Shown here piece by piece: positions 22,558-33,726 of a DNA stretch of 64,000 bases. Origin of the DNA: Aplectana chamaeleonis (lineage: Eukaryota > Nematoda > Chromadorea > Rhabditida > Cosmocercidae); assembly GCA_029168955.1 (NCBI GenBank), contig JAPDOI010000694.1:124001-188000 (forward strand), in the 5' to 3' direction. Made by a program: the position numbers and the translations under genes. Every line of letters begins with the position of its first letter. Position 1 is the stretch's first letter. The notes under the pieces were generated by a model that searched no databases, was not told where the DNA came from, and saw only the letters and a list, made by a program, of their open reading frames with translations.

Positions 22558-23933
22558 ATGCCTGCTTCGACATAGGCAATCGCGAACCCAACTTCATACA
22601 AACTGTCTTGTTTGGAGACAGAGGCAATTGCCACTTTTTAGCCCATTCGGCCATAGCATTTATGGCATCCTGCACTTTGCACTCATCACCCGCCTGGGAC
22701 AGTACTCTATAGACTTTCATATCGTCAGCATACATTTTACATATTGAACCAGTGTTATGTATGATGTCAGGAATTTCAGCCGTGAAGATGTTAAAAAGGA
22801 TTGGTGACAGGACACCTCCTTGCGGAACCCCACTCCTAACATGGGCGATGTTCGACAATGATTGTCTCATTTTTACTTGAAAAGTTCGTCCTGAAAGATA
22901 CTCCTGTATCCACTGTAAAATTACTGGGTGCAGCTGTAGAGCATGCAATTTACTCGTTTTTTGTGAGAAACACGATCAAAAGCTTTAGCGAAATCAAAGT
23001 AGATAATATCACAACAAGTCTTGTTGTCAAGGGCCAGAGACCAGTCATCTAAGCATTCATTCAAATTGGTTTCAACTGAACGACCGGGAACGAAGCCATG
23101 TTGGCTGTTCGGAATTACGTTATTGATAGCGAGATGACTAAGAATACATTCCTTGAGGATTTTTTCATTTTTTTTTCATTTTTTTTTTCAAGAATTCTAC
23201 AAAATATAGACGTTATGCTCACTGGACGATAGTTCCCTGGATCAGACGCAGGCTGCTTTTTCAGTATCGGGGTTACTATAGAATGCTTCCAACGAGAAGG
23301 AACTTGACTAGACATCAGTGACTGATTAAAAATGTAGGCAAGAGGGCCACTAATAGCGATAGCTACTTTTTGGATAAAGAAAAAAGGGATGAAATCTGGC
23401 GTGAAAGATGCATAACTAGGCCACTTACTCAGCGAATTATAAATTTGATCCGAATAGAAGCACGGGAAATGCTCCATGGGCGAGCAAATACCGAAAAAAG
23501 CCTCAGGAATGTACCCATTATCATCATCAAAAGATCTAGAAAAATGATCAGCTAACATATTCGCCTTGTCAACCGCAGATGATGCCACGATCCCATCATT
23601 TTGCAAGCATCCTATATGATTATTCTTATCCTGAAGTTTTGTATTCAGGTAATTATAGAAACTTCGCGTACTACCTGATCCAATGATTTTTCGCTCGATG
23701 GATTCATTGTACTTCTTAAGCTTCTTCGGGAATTTCTGCGAAAAATTATTGTACTCTGTCCAGCTATTTGTACGCCTAGCTTCATAAAACAAGCAGTCCC
23801 GATGGCTCAGCATACTCTGAAGGTACTTTGGAAGATGGGCCGATTTGACTGAAGAAACCAATTTCCACGGAACAAAACGTTCAATTGTTTCATTTAAGAA
23901 CCTCAAGAAATTTTTCATACTTTTCGTCAACAC
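22544..23933 (-). pseudogene. LINE ORF2 reverse transcriptase
   Basis: Two main open pieces. 23115-23933 holds the pre-palm region, WKHSIVTPILKKQPASD and NYRPVSITSIFCRILEK. 22544-22948 holds the palm end, GRTFQVKM, GVPQGGVLSPILFNIF and MYADDMKVY (YADD at 22721-22732). The intervening piece carrying the first catalytic Asp (FDFAKAFDRV-like, about 22970-23010 on -) is out of frame. An A-rich slippage run at 23160-23190 caused one break. Confidence 0.85.
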
Positions 23934-24987
23934 TATTCATTGAATCAAGCAAACCTCTCCAATGTATTTGGGCTAGACTTGCGCAAATGATGGAAAAATC
24001 ACAAGCAGAGAATACTCTTCGATAGACAGGTATGGCTAAGGCTTGACAACATTTAACTTGGAACGAGATACTACTATGATCGCTATTACCCACCGAAGGA
24101 AGAATGTGTAAGTCATTTATCAGAGTTTTAGTACTGGAAAAAACCAGATCAAGTACGTTCATCCCTGTGGTAGGATCTTCAAGAAGTTGAATAAATTCAT
24201 GGCAAAAAACTAACTCTTCCAAAGAAGAAATTTTAGATGTAGTGGCAAAATTCTCATTGTCCAAGTGCTGGTCTGGTATATTGAAGTCTCCTACAATGAC
24301 AGTGTCCAGTTCGCAAGCAGCCAAGTCACTCAAGACTTTAAAGAGCTGTTCGGTTTTGGCAGCCACACAATTTGGTGATCTGTAAACTATGATGAACCTA
24401 AATCTGTTACCCTCGCAGCAAATGTCAACGCCAAGGATTTCGTATGCATTTTCAACCGCTTCTGACAGTACCACTGATAGAGAGAGTCTATGATGAGCTA
24501 TGATCATCACGCCACCCCCCGACCTTTCTCGGCCTATCGCAGCGTCGTATATCATAACTCAGAACCTGGTCCCGGGCGACCCGTCGCTGCTCGTCCGGGT
24601 CTCCCGAAATGGTGAATCGGGTAGCGAGAAAATTTGTACATTGTAGATTAGTCGCCCGTAACGTACATTCACACGCGAATTTGCTGCTCCGGGAAGGCAA
24701 TTTTCATCATCCAGGTGGCTGGTAACAATCGGGAGGGGGTTAGCGGGTCGCCCGGAAAGGTTGGCGGGTCGCCCGGAACGGATCTGGCCCCGATTTTGAG
24801 TGTCCGGGTGGCCCGAAATGCAGTCTTTTTGCACCGGGAAGGCCGGAACGAAGTTCTGAGAATCTGCGACCATACTCCCCAATAAAGAAGGTATAGAATG
24901 ACTGGGCTTTAGCCAAGTCTCACAAAAAACATAAATGTCGTATTTTCGATTTAGAACAGTGCTAACATAATCCGAGTTTTTCGACAT
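23890..24987 (-). pseudogene. LINE ORF2 endonuclease, interrupted by a 303-bp insertion
   Basis: QNVRSMSKNSDYV (catalytic Asn) and VFCETWLKPS (catalytic Glu) lie before the insertion (24860-24987). RCDRPRK, GGGVMIIAHHRL, FIIVYRSPN, VIVGDFNIPD (catalytic Asp/Asn), NVLDLVFSS and NSDHSSISF (Asp/His) lie after it (23890-24555). All catalytic motifs survive. The only serious defect in this domain is the insert. Confidence 0.85.
24558..24860. mobile_element. 303-bp MITE-like insertion in the LINE endonuclease
   Basis: Ends CTCAGAACCTGGTCCCGGGC and, inverted, CTCAGAACTTCGTTCCGGCC (imperfect TIR). Removing it with one copy of a 2-bp AA restores the LINE frame between GSMVAD and YDIRRCD. The interior repeats GGGTCGCCCGGAA-type words. 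No ORF. Confidence 0.65.
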
Positions 24988-25047
24988 TGACCGTACATTT
25001 TGAATAAAAACATTTCAAAAGGGCATAGTTTTACCGAGGAGAAAATC

Positions 25048-25697
25048 TCAGTTTACCTGATTGGAAACTTGGTTAACTGTAGAAGTTGAGACCGCATTTG
25101 TAGGTCTGGAATAAAAACGCATACTTGAACGGCCTGCGCCCGGGGGCTGCCTTAGAGTAGCATGCCTAGGAGATGAGGTACGACGCAAACGAGCTTCTTT
25201 CCTACGTTTTAACTCTTCATCAGAGAGACTCCCGGAGGAATATCCCACGACTAGCGAAAAACGTAAGCGAGAAGAACGGCTGATAGCCATACGTTGGAAG
25301 ACAGAGGCAGGAAGTACAACCTTCAGCAATCTATCCCTACCAGGAGTAGGCATGCCTGATCGATAAACCGACACAGGGTTGCACTCAATATTAAGAAAGT
25401 CCAGTATGTTGCAAACATTACAAAAATCATGCGAAACACGCTCTCTGCTATGGGTAGACTTCAACTCAGGAACACCGCACACCACTATAGAGCGAGATCT
25501 TTCAATATCCTTAAATGAGCAATCAATATCAGCGCGCGGAGAGGAAATAACGGAATTGACAACGGTAGGTGAGGAGTACTGTTAACTGTTTCGGCAGGAA
25601 TATTATCACGAAGCAAATCAATTTGACGTTTAAGTGAAACATTCTCACGGCGGAAGAAACTCAGCTCCTTTGTGATCGTTTCTATGACCTTCTTCAC
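25048..25697 (-). pseudogene. LINE ORF1
   Basis: Two frames (25485-25697 and 25048-25485). The first has a coiled-coil-like start (KKVIETITKELSFFRREN). The second has the ORF1 core ILDFLNIECNPVSVYRSG, RDRLLKVVLP, DEELKRRKEARLRR, and stops before ORF2. It is collinear with 6640-7275. Confidence 0.7.
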
Positions 25698-25753
25698 GCA
25701 CTCAGGGACCGTCCTCGACTTGTTGATTTTCAGCAGCTGGTCCTGCAGCTCCT

Positions 25754-26356
25754 TGTTAGAGTAGTAGTAGAAGAATAGGAGTAGGAAATATGTAGTAATA
25801 TGAGTTATGAAGTAGGGTGGAAGAGTAGAAAGAAAAGTTTTTTATTGAATGAGAACATATGATTTGTTTGTATTTTTTTTTGGCGTCAGTTGTCTTGTTT
25901 GTGTACAGTCCGCAAATAGGCGTCGATACTCAGCCGGCGCCTGATTCGAATCTATTTCCGGCCCATCAAACCCTATAAAAGGGGATTCTGCCAGTCAGTG
26001 GGATCTCTCCTCTATTTTTGCAGCGTTTGTTTCACCTCTTTCTTCTGCCGCTCTCGCTGCGTTTCCGCCTTTGGCCCTGCGGTTGCTGTGTGGACGAGGA
26101 CTGGACGATCGACCCGTGTGTGTCTGGCCAAGCTGAGCGTCGACGATCCCGAGACGTTTCCCTCTCCAATTTTCTTGTCTGCTCCCCACATTATCTGACT
26201 CCTGACAGTTCAGGTTCGCCTGAATAAAGCTGTCTTATCTTCGTTTTGGTTTAGGATTGTTTTTTTAGATATATAAATTTTTTTTGTTTTCACTGTGTTG
26301 TGTTGGGTTGTACGAGAACGGTTCCGGCCAATACTTTTTCATACATTAATATTCAA
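25754..26356 (+). repeat. 5' LTR of a gypsy-type retrotransposon (candidate)
   Basis: Begins TGTTAGAGTAGTAG and ends ATATTCA, the usual TG...CA. It contains a TATA-like CTATAAAAG at 25973 and a poly(A) signal AATAAA at 26223-26228, in the right order. Gag follows downstream. No second LTR exists in the window because the 3' part of the element is missing, so the boundaries rest on signals only. Confidence 0.6.
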
Positions 26357-26358
26357 CT

Positions 26359-26376
26359 TGGGGGCCAAGCCGCCGT
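26359..26376 (+). promoter_or_regulatory. Candidate primer binding site
   Basis: TTGGGGGCCAAGCCGCCG lies 2 bp after the LTR end; TGG start fits pairing with a tRNA CCA end. The tRNA was not identified. Confidence 0.35.
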
Positions 26377-26524
26377 TCTCGCGATTCACACAGCGTGGTG
26401 GAGAAAAAAAAATTCTTGCTCGCACTTCCCTAAAAATTTTTTGCTTCCCCTGCCTCTTCCTCCAGTTGTGATTTTTTTCCTGCTGTATATTGATTGCTAA
26501 TCCCTTGGACTCCGTCCTTGGTGG

Positions 26525-26773
26525 TTGTCAATCCGGCGCAGTGCTAGAAAGGCGTGGAGTTTCTTGAAAGAAAACCCGCATTTCTGTAAGCATTGTGGTG
26601 TCTGGTTCCTGTTTACTCGGGAATCGATAGTTGAACACCGGTCTGGCAAGGGTAACCTCTGCCCGATTTGTCTCGAAGGGTGTGTCAATTATCGATCGAT
26701 CGATTGTGAACAAGAGGGACTAGGCACCGCGCAGTCATTGACGGCTATCAAATGTCAGAGCCTGGGGGCTTAG
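26525..26773 (+). CDS. Small Cys/His ORF in the LTR element leader (uncertain)
   Basis: An open frame without a clear ATG start encodes HFCKHCGVWF, then VEHRSGKGNLCPICLEGC. The C-x2-C ... H ... C-x2-C layout could bind zinc. It ends 20 bp into gag in another frame. It might be the real N-terminus of gag joined by a frameshift, a small leader protein, or chance. No family recognised. Confidence 0.3.
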   Translation: MSIRRSARKAWSFLKENPHFCKHCGVWFLFTRESIVEHRSGKGNLCPICLEGCVNYRSIDCEQEGLGTAQSLTAIKCQSLGA

Positions 26774-28176
26774 TAAACATGGTCCGGCACCAAGGTAATA
26801 TGTCTGTTTCAGAAGACATGATGGCCAGGCCTGACAATGCAGAGGTACCGATGGAGGTGGCACAGGCGAATCCGGAGTTCGAAGCACTCAGGGTATGTGA
26901 TAAGTTATTAAGAGCCTTAAAGGAGACTGAGGTCGTGCTGGTAGCGGAGGTAGCAAAGGTTAGCCGCACAACGAATGCCCAAAGAGTGCGTTTTGAGGAG
27001 ATTGCTAAAAGGTTGACTGATAGCAATATGGGGCTAGTGCTCGATCTGAAAGAGAAGTGTGCTGAAAATAGGCAAGAGCGTGAGTGTTATGAGGTGGTAG
27101 CAGCTAGCCTAGGGTGCTCGCAGCGTGGGGAATTTGTGAGAAAGATTGAGGAGTTGGTTGAGAATACGGGTGTGCTGAGTGAAGTGAGGGAAGCAACCGG
27201 TTGGGAACAGCACGAGTTAGTAAACAATTGTGGCATGCTCAGAGATAAAGTTCTACAATTGCAGGCACTCGTGGAAGCCCAACGCAGAGAGCTGGAGGAC
27301 CTAAGGGCACAAAGGCCCGTTCATGAGGACGCACGAGGCGTCAATGGAGCAAACGCGCTCCCAGGTACGGCTAAGGTTTTCAAACAGGATGATTGTTTGA
27401 GAACTTTGAAGAATTATCGAAGTGCGTTGATGATTAATGATGAATCATTTCAGAATGGGCTCGAAGAGCAGCAGCGGCGGATGGACTCGAACCGGCACGG
27501 ATCCAGGCAATCCTGCAGGAGGACGTCGCTGTCGCACGGTCAGTTCACTTCAGTATTTTCGTTAAATGGGAGTGAATTCGGGGAAGAGGGCCCCGGGATG
27601 GTAGAACCAGCGGGTAGGGTTGGAAATACCATGCGTGATGGCGTAGGAGACATGGGTGCCTATTTGAAGTACATCGCGCTGCCTGAGGTGCGCGTTTTTA
27701 CTGGTAAAGACAAGGATTACCCATGGGAAGCTTTTCGGGAGTCGTTTTTGTTGAAATATCCGAGCCAGAGCTGGTCCACAACTGAAATGAAAGCGCTGTT
27801 AAAGTCCAAATTGTCTGACAAAGCCAAAGCGCAATATGAGGCGCTACCCAGGGACGTTAAGCAGGGTACGTTTGAGGATGTTATGCGGGCGATGACAGAG
27901 GCTTTCCGGGTGGAAGCACAGACTGCTAGGATTGTGGCGTTGACTAAACTCAGGAAGCTTAGGAAAACCGAAGCACAGTCAGTAGCAGAGTTCTGTGTTG
28001 AGCTAGAGAGGCTATCCTCTAAGGCATACCCTCAGCTGGATGAAGTCGCATTGGCCACGACAAGGACGCAGCAATTGTATGAACAGTTGGTGCATTGGCC
28101 AGAGTCATACCATTTGTTGGTGGCCATAGAAGCGACAGGGATAAAGGCGTACACAGACCTGAAAACGCAGCTATGA
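26752..28176 (+). CDS. Gypsy-type retrotransposon Gag (matrix/capsid part)
   Basis: 474 residues from an ATG. Residues about 35-180 are rich in heptad-like charged helices (coiled coil). Residues about 320-460 match the retrotransposon Gag capsid fold: LPEVRVFTGKDKDYPWEAF, MKALLKSKLSDKAKAQYEAL, a TFEDVMRAM helix, LRKLRKTEAQSVAEFCVELE. The capsid assembles particles and packages element RNA. The frame stops at 28174-28176. The expected continuation appears immediately in another frame (AAMRIERRKLTIEG), so the stop results from a frameshift. Confidence 0.85.
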   Translation: MSEPGGLVNMVRHQGNMSVSEDMMARPDNAEVPMEVAQANPEFEALRVCDKLLRALKETEVVLVAEVAKVSRTTNAQRVRFEEIAKRLTDSNMGLVLDLKEKCAENRQERECYEVVAASLGCSQRGEFVRKIEELVENTGVLSEVREATGWEQHELVNNCGMLRDKVLQLQALVEAQRRELEDLRAQRPVHEDARGVNGANALPGTAKVFKQDDCLRTLKNYRSALMINDESFQNGLEEQQRRMDSNRHGSRQSCRRTSLSHGQFTSVFSLNGSEFGEEGPGMVEPAGRVGNTMRDGVGDMGAYLKYIALPEVRVFTGKDKDYPWEAFRESFLLKYPSQSWSTTEMKALLKSKLSDKAKAQYEALPRDVKQGTFEDVMRAMTEAFRVEAQTARIVALTKLRKLRKTEAQSVAEFCVELERLSSKAYPQLDEVALATTRTQQLYEQLVHWPESYHLLVAIEATGIKAYTDLKTQL

Positions 28177-28276
28177 GGATTGAGAGAAGGAAGCTCACAA
28201 TCGAGGGTACAAAAACCGTCGCGGTTTCGAATAGGTACAAAACTCGACACAGTCATGGACGGTTGAGAGAAGCAGA

Positions 28277-29183
28277 GTGGGGTTTGAGAGACGTGATCGC
28301 CCCGTCAAATCTGCGGATAGTGGCAGGGAAGGCGGTGTAAAAGACGCTGTAGCTGTCAAGCAGGATACCAAACGGGAGGAAAGTAGGCGATGCTACAAAT
28401 GTCAAGGTGTGGGACATATCGCGAAGAATTGTAAATCCGCGCCTGTAGGTAGTAGGGCTACCAAAGTGGTGTTGGAGCCGACTACGAACCATGGCTCCAA
28501 GACATTTGCATGTAAGGGGCGTGGTGAAAACGTGGTTGGTACCGAGCCAGCAGCATTTGGTAAGAAGCACCTTGCAAGGGTTACTGTAAGTGGCCATAGC
28601 TGGCAGGCTTTACTAGATACCGGTTCAGAAATTTCTATTATGCCCTTCGATGTGTACAATCGTGTCAAGGGTTGTGGGAAATCGATGAAAGAGTTTCCAG
28701 TGGATGCGACTAAAAAGGTCTACGACGCATCGGGAAATCGAATGCTATTCGAGACGGTGGTGGAGGTTCCGGTTGAGAGTGGCGGAACAAGGGCGAACGT
28801 TCGGATGCATGTCTCAAAGCATAAGGGATTCACATTGGTAATAGGCACCAATGCACTTCCTTCTTTGGGATTCCGACTTAGTCGTACAGAAAACGAACCT
28901 CAAAACACGCCGGTAGCAACAGGGAATGGTGGCGTCATGGTAACAAATCAGAACGTCAAATCTGAATCGGCAAAGCCAAGAGACACTGTAGGTCCTAGTG
29001 GAATAGAAGACAAGGCTATAGTGTGTAAAAGGGTCTATGTCGCGCCAGGAGAAGTGAAGTGGGTACCGATAAGGTGTGGGGTAAGCATGAAAACAGAAAG
29101 ACTACTACATTCTTCGGTAGGATGTTTGAGGTCTGGATTGTGCTCACTTGATGAAATTGGCGCAACAGAAGTTCCAGTATGGA
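28277..29183 (+). pseudogene. Gypsy-type zinc knuckle, aspartic protease and linker
   Basis: Residues 39-52 of the frame form a CCHC knuckle (CYKCQGVGHIAKNC), which binds RNA. Residues 112-117 are LLDTGS, the protease active site, with IGTNALPSLGF further on. A linker toward the reverse transcriptase follows, and recognisable gypsy sequence stops at GATEVPVWN (about 29183). The ORF continues to 29386 through unrelated DNA. Another frameshift near 28270 separates it from the Gag frame. The continuation of the linker (LVFKAGQEVGRWE) is found 1.95 kb away at 31134, so the element is split here. Confidence 0.8.
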
Positions 29184-29415
29184 ACGGGGCATTCAAACTG
29201 GCCCAGGACGCAGCTGGGCCAATGCACTGCAAGAGGTGTGGAGAAGGCGGATTCCACCCAGACCCCCTCCAGGAGCGTGATTTGGTAAAATGTTTGGCGA
29301 TTTTCTCAGAACCTCTTCGCTATAGCGTGACTTTGTTTTTTTTTTTTTCGTTAAATTCAAAGAAGAGGAGATTTTTGCAAATTTGAAGGGTATAACCGCA
29401 TTCTTCATGAAAATA
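29184..29415. other. Unrelated DNA between gypsy fragment and Tc1-like element
   Basis: No similarity to either neighbour. Together with 31005-31133 it forms the non-gypsy insert into which the Tc1-like element later jumped (TA at 29414-29415 and 31005-31006). Confidence 0.45.
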
Positions 29416-29676
29416 CAGTGCGTTCCGGAAATGATAGGGACACCCTGAAAACCACAGTCTTTATGTTTAAATTGAGTGCGGCGTTCAGTAATGTTCATAA
29501 ATGAATTCAGCAAGGTAAATAACCTCTGTTCACTTGTTTCTTTAACAATAGCACAATATTGTAATATTTTATTTTAAGTTGTCACATTATTCGCCGTTCG
29601 GAAATGATAGGGACACTATTAAAAACAAAAATTATCAAACAAGGAATGAACAAAACATACACATACATGAAATCTA

Positions 29677-30705
29677 ATATGATATCGCACCTCCAGGGTT
29701 GGAAATTAATTCAAAAATTCTATTCGGCATAGAAGTGATCAAATTGGATATCACATTTTTATCCAAATTTCTCCAGGCTTCGAGTACAGCGGCGTTTAGC
29801 TCGTCTACGGTCCCATACCGCTTGTTATTCGCGTAAATCTGGCGCACAATTATGCCCCAGATAATCTCTATCAGGTTGCAGCCAGGACTAAACGCGGGCC
29901 CTTCCATCCCGCGACCTCGGTTTTGTTGAATCTGGAGACATGGACCGCAGCGTTATTTTACTGGAAAATGTAGCGTTGACGCCTGTTTCCAGTGAAGAAC
30001 GGCAGAAGATGCGCACGCAATGTTTCTTGATACTCTTCCGAATCCATCCGATACAAAGTGAAGCCGATTTCCAAAACACCTTCGCTGCAGAATGCTCCCC
30101 CACACATCTGCGCACCGCCTCCGAAACTTCTTCGACTAAATACCATCGGATCCTTGCAAAGATCTCTCCAGTAGCATCGAGCACCGTCAGGTCCATCAAG
30201 GTTAAACTTCTTTTCGTCCGAGAAAATTACCTGAAACATGTCGCCTTTATCTTTTTAAATTTTATCGGGTTTTCAGAGAATCCCTTACCTTCGACCAGTC
30301 TGCTGCCATGTTGTTCCTTGCAAACCGGAGTCGAGCTACTTTGTGGGCTTCTGAGAGTGATGGAGCCTTCTTCATCACTTGGCGGACGATGTTTTTGTCT
30401 GCGTTTACGACGCTCCAAACATTAGTCTTCGACACATTGAGCGACAACTGAGCCCTCACTTGGTTGAGAGACAGACTACTGTTCGAGCAGAGTCGGCTTA
30501 TGCTCCGTGCATCCCTGCCGCTGACCTTTCTTGGGCGTCCAGGACTCTTCGCAAAGCCGTAGGAGTCTGGATCTCGTAGGAACTGGCTGATGCAGTTGGG
30601 GGAACGTCCGAGCTGGGAGGCAATTCGACGTTGGCTCAGCCCGGCAGCGTTGAGGGCACGTATTTGGGTTTGTTCGGAAACAGTAGGCGATGTACCACGG
30701 CCCAT
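29677..30705 (-). pseudogene. Tc1-like transposase (helix-turn-helix + DDE), inactivated
   Basis: From ATG 30705: MGRGTSPTVSEQTQIRALN with two helix-turn-helix units (LSQRRIASQLGRS, GRPRKVSGRDARSI), exon end ADWSK. After a 58-nt intron the catalytic core follows: VIFSDEKKFNLDGPDG (first Asp), then the second catalytic block. There the glutamine before the Asp is a stop (TAA, 29958-29960) and the Asp codon itself reads Asn (AAT, 29955-29957). A frameshift near 29910 precedes the third block, NLIEIIWG (Glu present), and the ending. So the enzyme is dead by at least three lesions while the TIRs remain intact. Confidence 0.85.
30231..30288 (-). other. 58-nt intron in the transposase gene
   Basis: On the - strand the exon ends AAG, the intron begins GTAAGG and ends TGTTTCAG, and the next exon begins GTAATTTTC. 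Removing it joins WSK to VIFSDEK in frame, as in Tc1-like proteins. Short size and TTTCAG acceptor are typical of nematodes. Confidence 0.75.
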
Positions 30706-31133
30706 GATTGGAATAAAGATGTTGGGTGTCCTCGTGTTGTGTTCATGTAGTGAACTTGTAACGGGAAATTTTGTTCGAAATGAAAAATTCCATTTTTTGC
30801 AGGGTGTCCCTATCATTTCCGAATGGTGAAATTTTCTAAATTTAAAGGCAAAATCTTATGAAATTAGGCTCGGTTTCAAAAAGGTTGCGAGCAGAGGTTT
30901 TTTATCACGCTGAATTCACTGATGAACAGTATTCATCACCATACCCAGAAATGTTTTGAAAATCTCATTTTTTAGAGGTGTCCCTATCATTTCCGAACGC
31001 ACTGTATTGAATACCCCCACTCTGAATAAAAGGTCTGTTCGGTCTCTCGGGGGAGCTCAGACACCCCTACGCAGTTCAGATCCCCCTGTGGAGTTCCCCA
31101 CCCCGCGCCGAACCCCGAGCAGGGCCTTGTGAC

Positions 31134-31467
31134 CGACCCTTGGTTTTCAAGGCAGGCCAGGAAGTAGGCAGGTGGGAACAAGAGGATATGGAGTATTCTC
31201 ATGTTACTGCAGATGAAGTGTCCACAGACATGTTAACGTTAGGGAAGCCAAGCATATCAGAGTCCGAGAGACTGCAGTTGCTTGAGCAGTTCTTGCGAAA
31301 GAATAGAGAACACTGTAGCGAGTGTGAGCCTGAGCTATGGGAAATGGTGAAGAAGCATAACTCGGTCTTCGGGGTACAGGACAGAGAGCTCACGCAGACT
31401 AGCTTGGTAGTGCATGAAGTGGACACTGGTACCACCGGACCAATTCGCCAACGAACTCGTCCACCCC
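31134..31467 (+). pseudogene. Gypsy-type Pol fragment: linker and start of reverse transcriptase
   Basis: Encodes LVFKAGQEVGRWE, a serine/glutamate-rich linker, VQDRELTQTSLVVHEVDTG and PIRQRTRP, the sequence that precedes the RT palm in gypsy elements. It continues the linker broken at 29183. It is cut at about 31467 by the palindrome sequence. The right arm of the palindrome has no such piece; there about 18 bp of arm sequence stand at the corresponding point. Confidence 0.75.
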
Positions 31468-33726
31468 TATATTTTAGTGACCACAGTTCTCGAGTTTTCT
31501 AATGTCCGAAACTTTCGCTAACCCACTTTATTAGATGAAAACTTTGTCTAAACTTTTTAAGAAACACCCTTTCCCATTTTTGAACATTCTCCTTTTTTGG
31601 GCCGAATCTTTTACGACCCCCGTCCACCCTCTTTGCCTCCGGTCACAACCGCGCCGGACCTAGGGTGGCGCGTTGTTGTCTACTTCTCAACGGGTGGTAA
31701 GAGGGGGAGCGGTTAGCAAAAAAATTTGAGAAAAATTGAAAATTTAGGGTGGGGATCGTAAGAATTGCTTCAAAAAAGACAAAATCAGGGGCGGGGATCG
31801 GAAAAAATTCCGGAATCGTAAATCGTAATAATTTCGTCCAAAAATGGAACATGGAGAAAAATTTTCAATCTTTTTTTCGGAAGTTTTACTACACAGAGGG
31901 GTGGGGGCTCGCAGTTCCGCTGAGGGCCAGCGCGACCCTCGCAGGAACTGCCTACGGTCTTATTAAACTTGAGCTTTCTGGATTTGTTGGCTATTTTCCA
32001 GAGTTCTTGAGTGTTTTCGCAATAAATCTAGCCTTTTTTATTGAAGGGAATGTTTCCAAATCAAACTGAACTTTTTTGTTGTTTTGAATTAGGCTAGTTT
32101 TGTTTGTCAACCGAACACAGCAGCTTTGGGGCTTATTTCAAACCAGATCGGACGATTTTACCTCCTCACTGGGTACTTTTTAGTGTGAATTGAACCATTC
32201 AATAAAGTTTGCACAGAGGGTTCAGCGGATCTTGGTGTCCGACCTCGGCAGGGCTACGACCCCCACGGTGCAGCGGGGTTGTGACTGGAGGTAAAGAGGG
32301 ACGGTGGAGGGTCGTAAAAATGTCGCCCGTGTAAAAGAAAAATTTGCTAAAATGCGGTGGGAATCATACAATTTCTAAACTAAATTTCCGCATGCAAGAA
32401 GGTAAAAAGAAAAAGAAGAGAAGAAAGAGAAGGTGTGGTTCGTAAAAATTCGCCAAATTTTTTTTTCGAAAATGTCACCAAAGGGGTTCGTAGCTCCGCT
32501 GAGATCGGTCACAACACCCCGCTGGTCACAGCTCTTTACTTCGAATTAAGCCCTTCATCAAAGTCGGACAAATTAAGCGCAGCTTCGTGTCCGCCTTTGG
32601 CTGAACTAGGACCCGGGGGTCCGGGGGGGTTGTGAACTTTCGGAAGAGGGAAGGGGGGGGGGGTCGTACAAGTTCTGCTCGTAAAAAAGAAAAAAATTGT
32701 TAACCTGTGGTGAGGACCTACGGTGAGAACACATTTTCCAGAATATTTCGTGCATTCTTTATCGTAGGGTCGTCATCCCTCCGAGAACTTCGCCAGTGGG
32801 CTACTGGACACTGCTTTGCTGACCCGCGGACACGCTCTTATATGGCTATTTCACGGCTAATTCGTGTATGTATGTTTTGCGGATATTTAGCGACTAATTA
32901 CGATCAATTACGCGAACATTTTGCGTGAAGTTTGCGACCGCGGTTTTACTTGCCGTCCATCGCGCGGCTATCGGGGTTATTTGGCAGATTTTGGCGTAAT
33001 CTTCCCGGCATTGTCGCGAATTCGTTGTGGATATTCTATTTCGCGGCTAATTGGCGTCTGTTGCGCGGCTACCTCATGGTCTCGGTATATTTCGCTTTTA
33101 TTTTGCTGAGGCTTGTCGCCTATCAGGCGGCTTACCCACGAATACTTGAGGCCCCCGCATAATCGTGCGGCAAAGTCAGCGCCGCCACAGTGGAGGATAA
33201 AGAGCAGCTACGCAGCTTCGTGCCTGTCCTTTATTCCCCATCGTTGCGGAGTGACTTTTGCCGCTAGACTATGCATACGCCTTTAGCAGGTTAGCGTTCG
33301 GGCGGGGCCTAGTGCTGCAAACCTGAGTAATTCAATCGACGACATTACCGACATCCTAGTCCGTTGTATGCTACGTTTCCCGGAGGATAATAACAAATAT
33401 GATAGTGTTGAAATTATGATTCTCACGCGGCTATGAAAACGCTCGTTCTTTTGAACTGCTGATGAGAAGTAATCGCGTCACATTCACGAGGTCAGCTGCA
33501 CCAGGTTTTGTGTGACCCCCTGACAACCCTCTTGTTATGGTTTCTCTGAAATTCTCTGAATATCCTTTTCGCTGATTTCGCCCCAATTATGCATGCGAAT
33601 GGTTTGTAAAATGCATGTCCCCACGTTACATGCGGATGGAAAAATTGGCCTGTGGTGTTGGTAGGCGCGCTGCGCAAAAGTATCGATAAACAGCCGCGCA
33701 GCTGCACTGCACTGTCTTAGGCTTCA

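Larger units (their letters stand above)
21731..25753 (-). mobile_element. Family B non-LTR retrotransposon, - strand
   Basis: Reading from 25753 down to the GTAATAAACCTATC tail near 21735, it contains ORF1 (25048-25697), endonuclease (23890-24987, with a 303-bp insertion), reverse transcriptase (22544-23933) and C-terminus (21949-22557). The gypsy-type LTR begins directly at 25754, so the 5' end of the LINE is missing or displaced. Confidence 0.85.
29416..31004 (-). mobile_element. Tc1-like DNA transposon, full length, 1.59 kb
   Basis: Ends CAGTGCGTTCCGGAAATGAT and, at the right, the inverse of CAGTGCGTTCGGAAATGATA; TA flanks both sides. The transposase lies on the - strand in two exons (30705-30289 and 30230-29677). 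Additional internal copies of the GGAAATGATAGGGACAC motif at about 29598-29612 and 30808-30824 are sub-terminal repeats. A truncated inverted copy of the right end is at 42622-42943. Confidence 0.9.

Noticed and set aside
25754..26356. A solo LTR unrelated to gag
   Set aside because: Gag follows in the right orientation and distance with a TTGGGGG-type primer site between.
32707..33162. Pairs of matching ORFs in the outer arms (also 40766-41221, 33492-33707, 40221-40415)
   Set aside because: They match because the DNA is duplicated; no protein family features.
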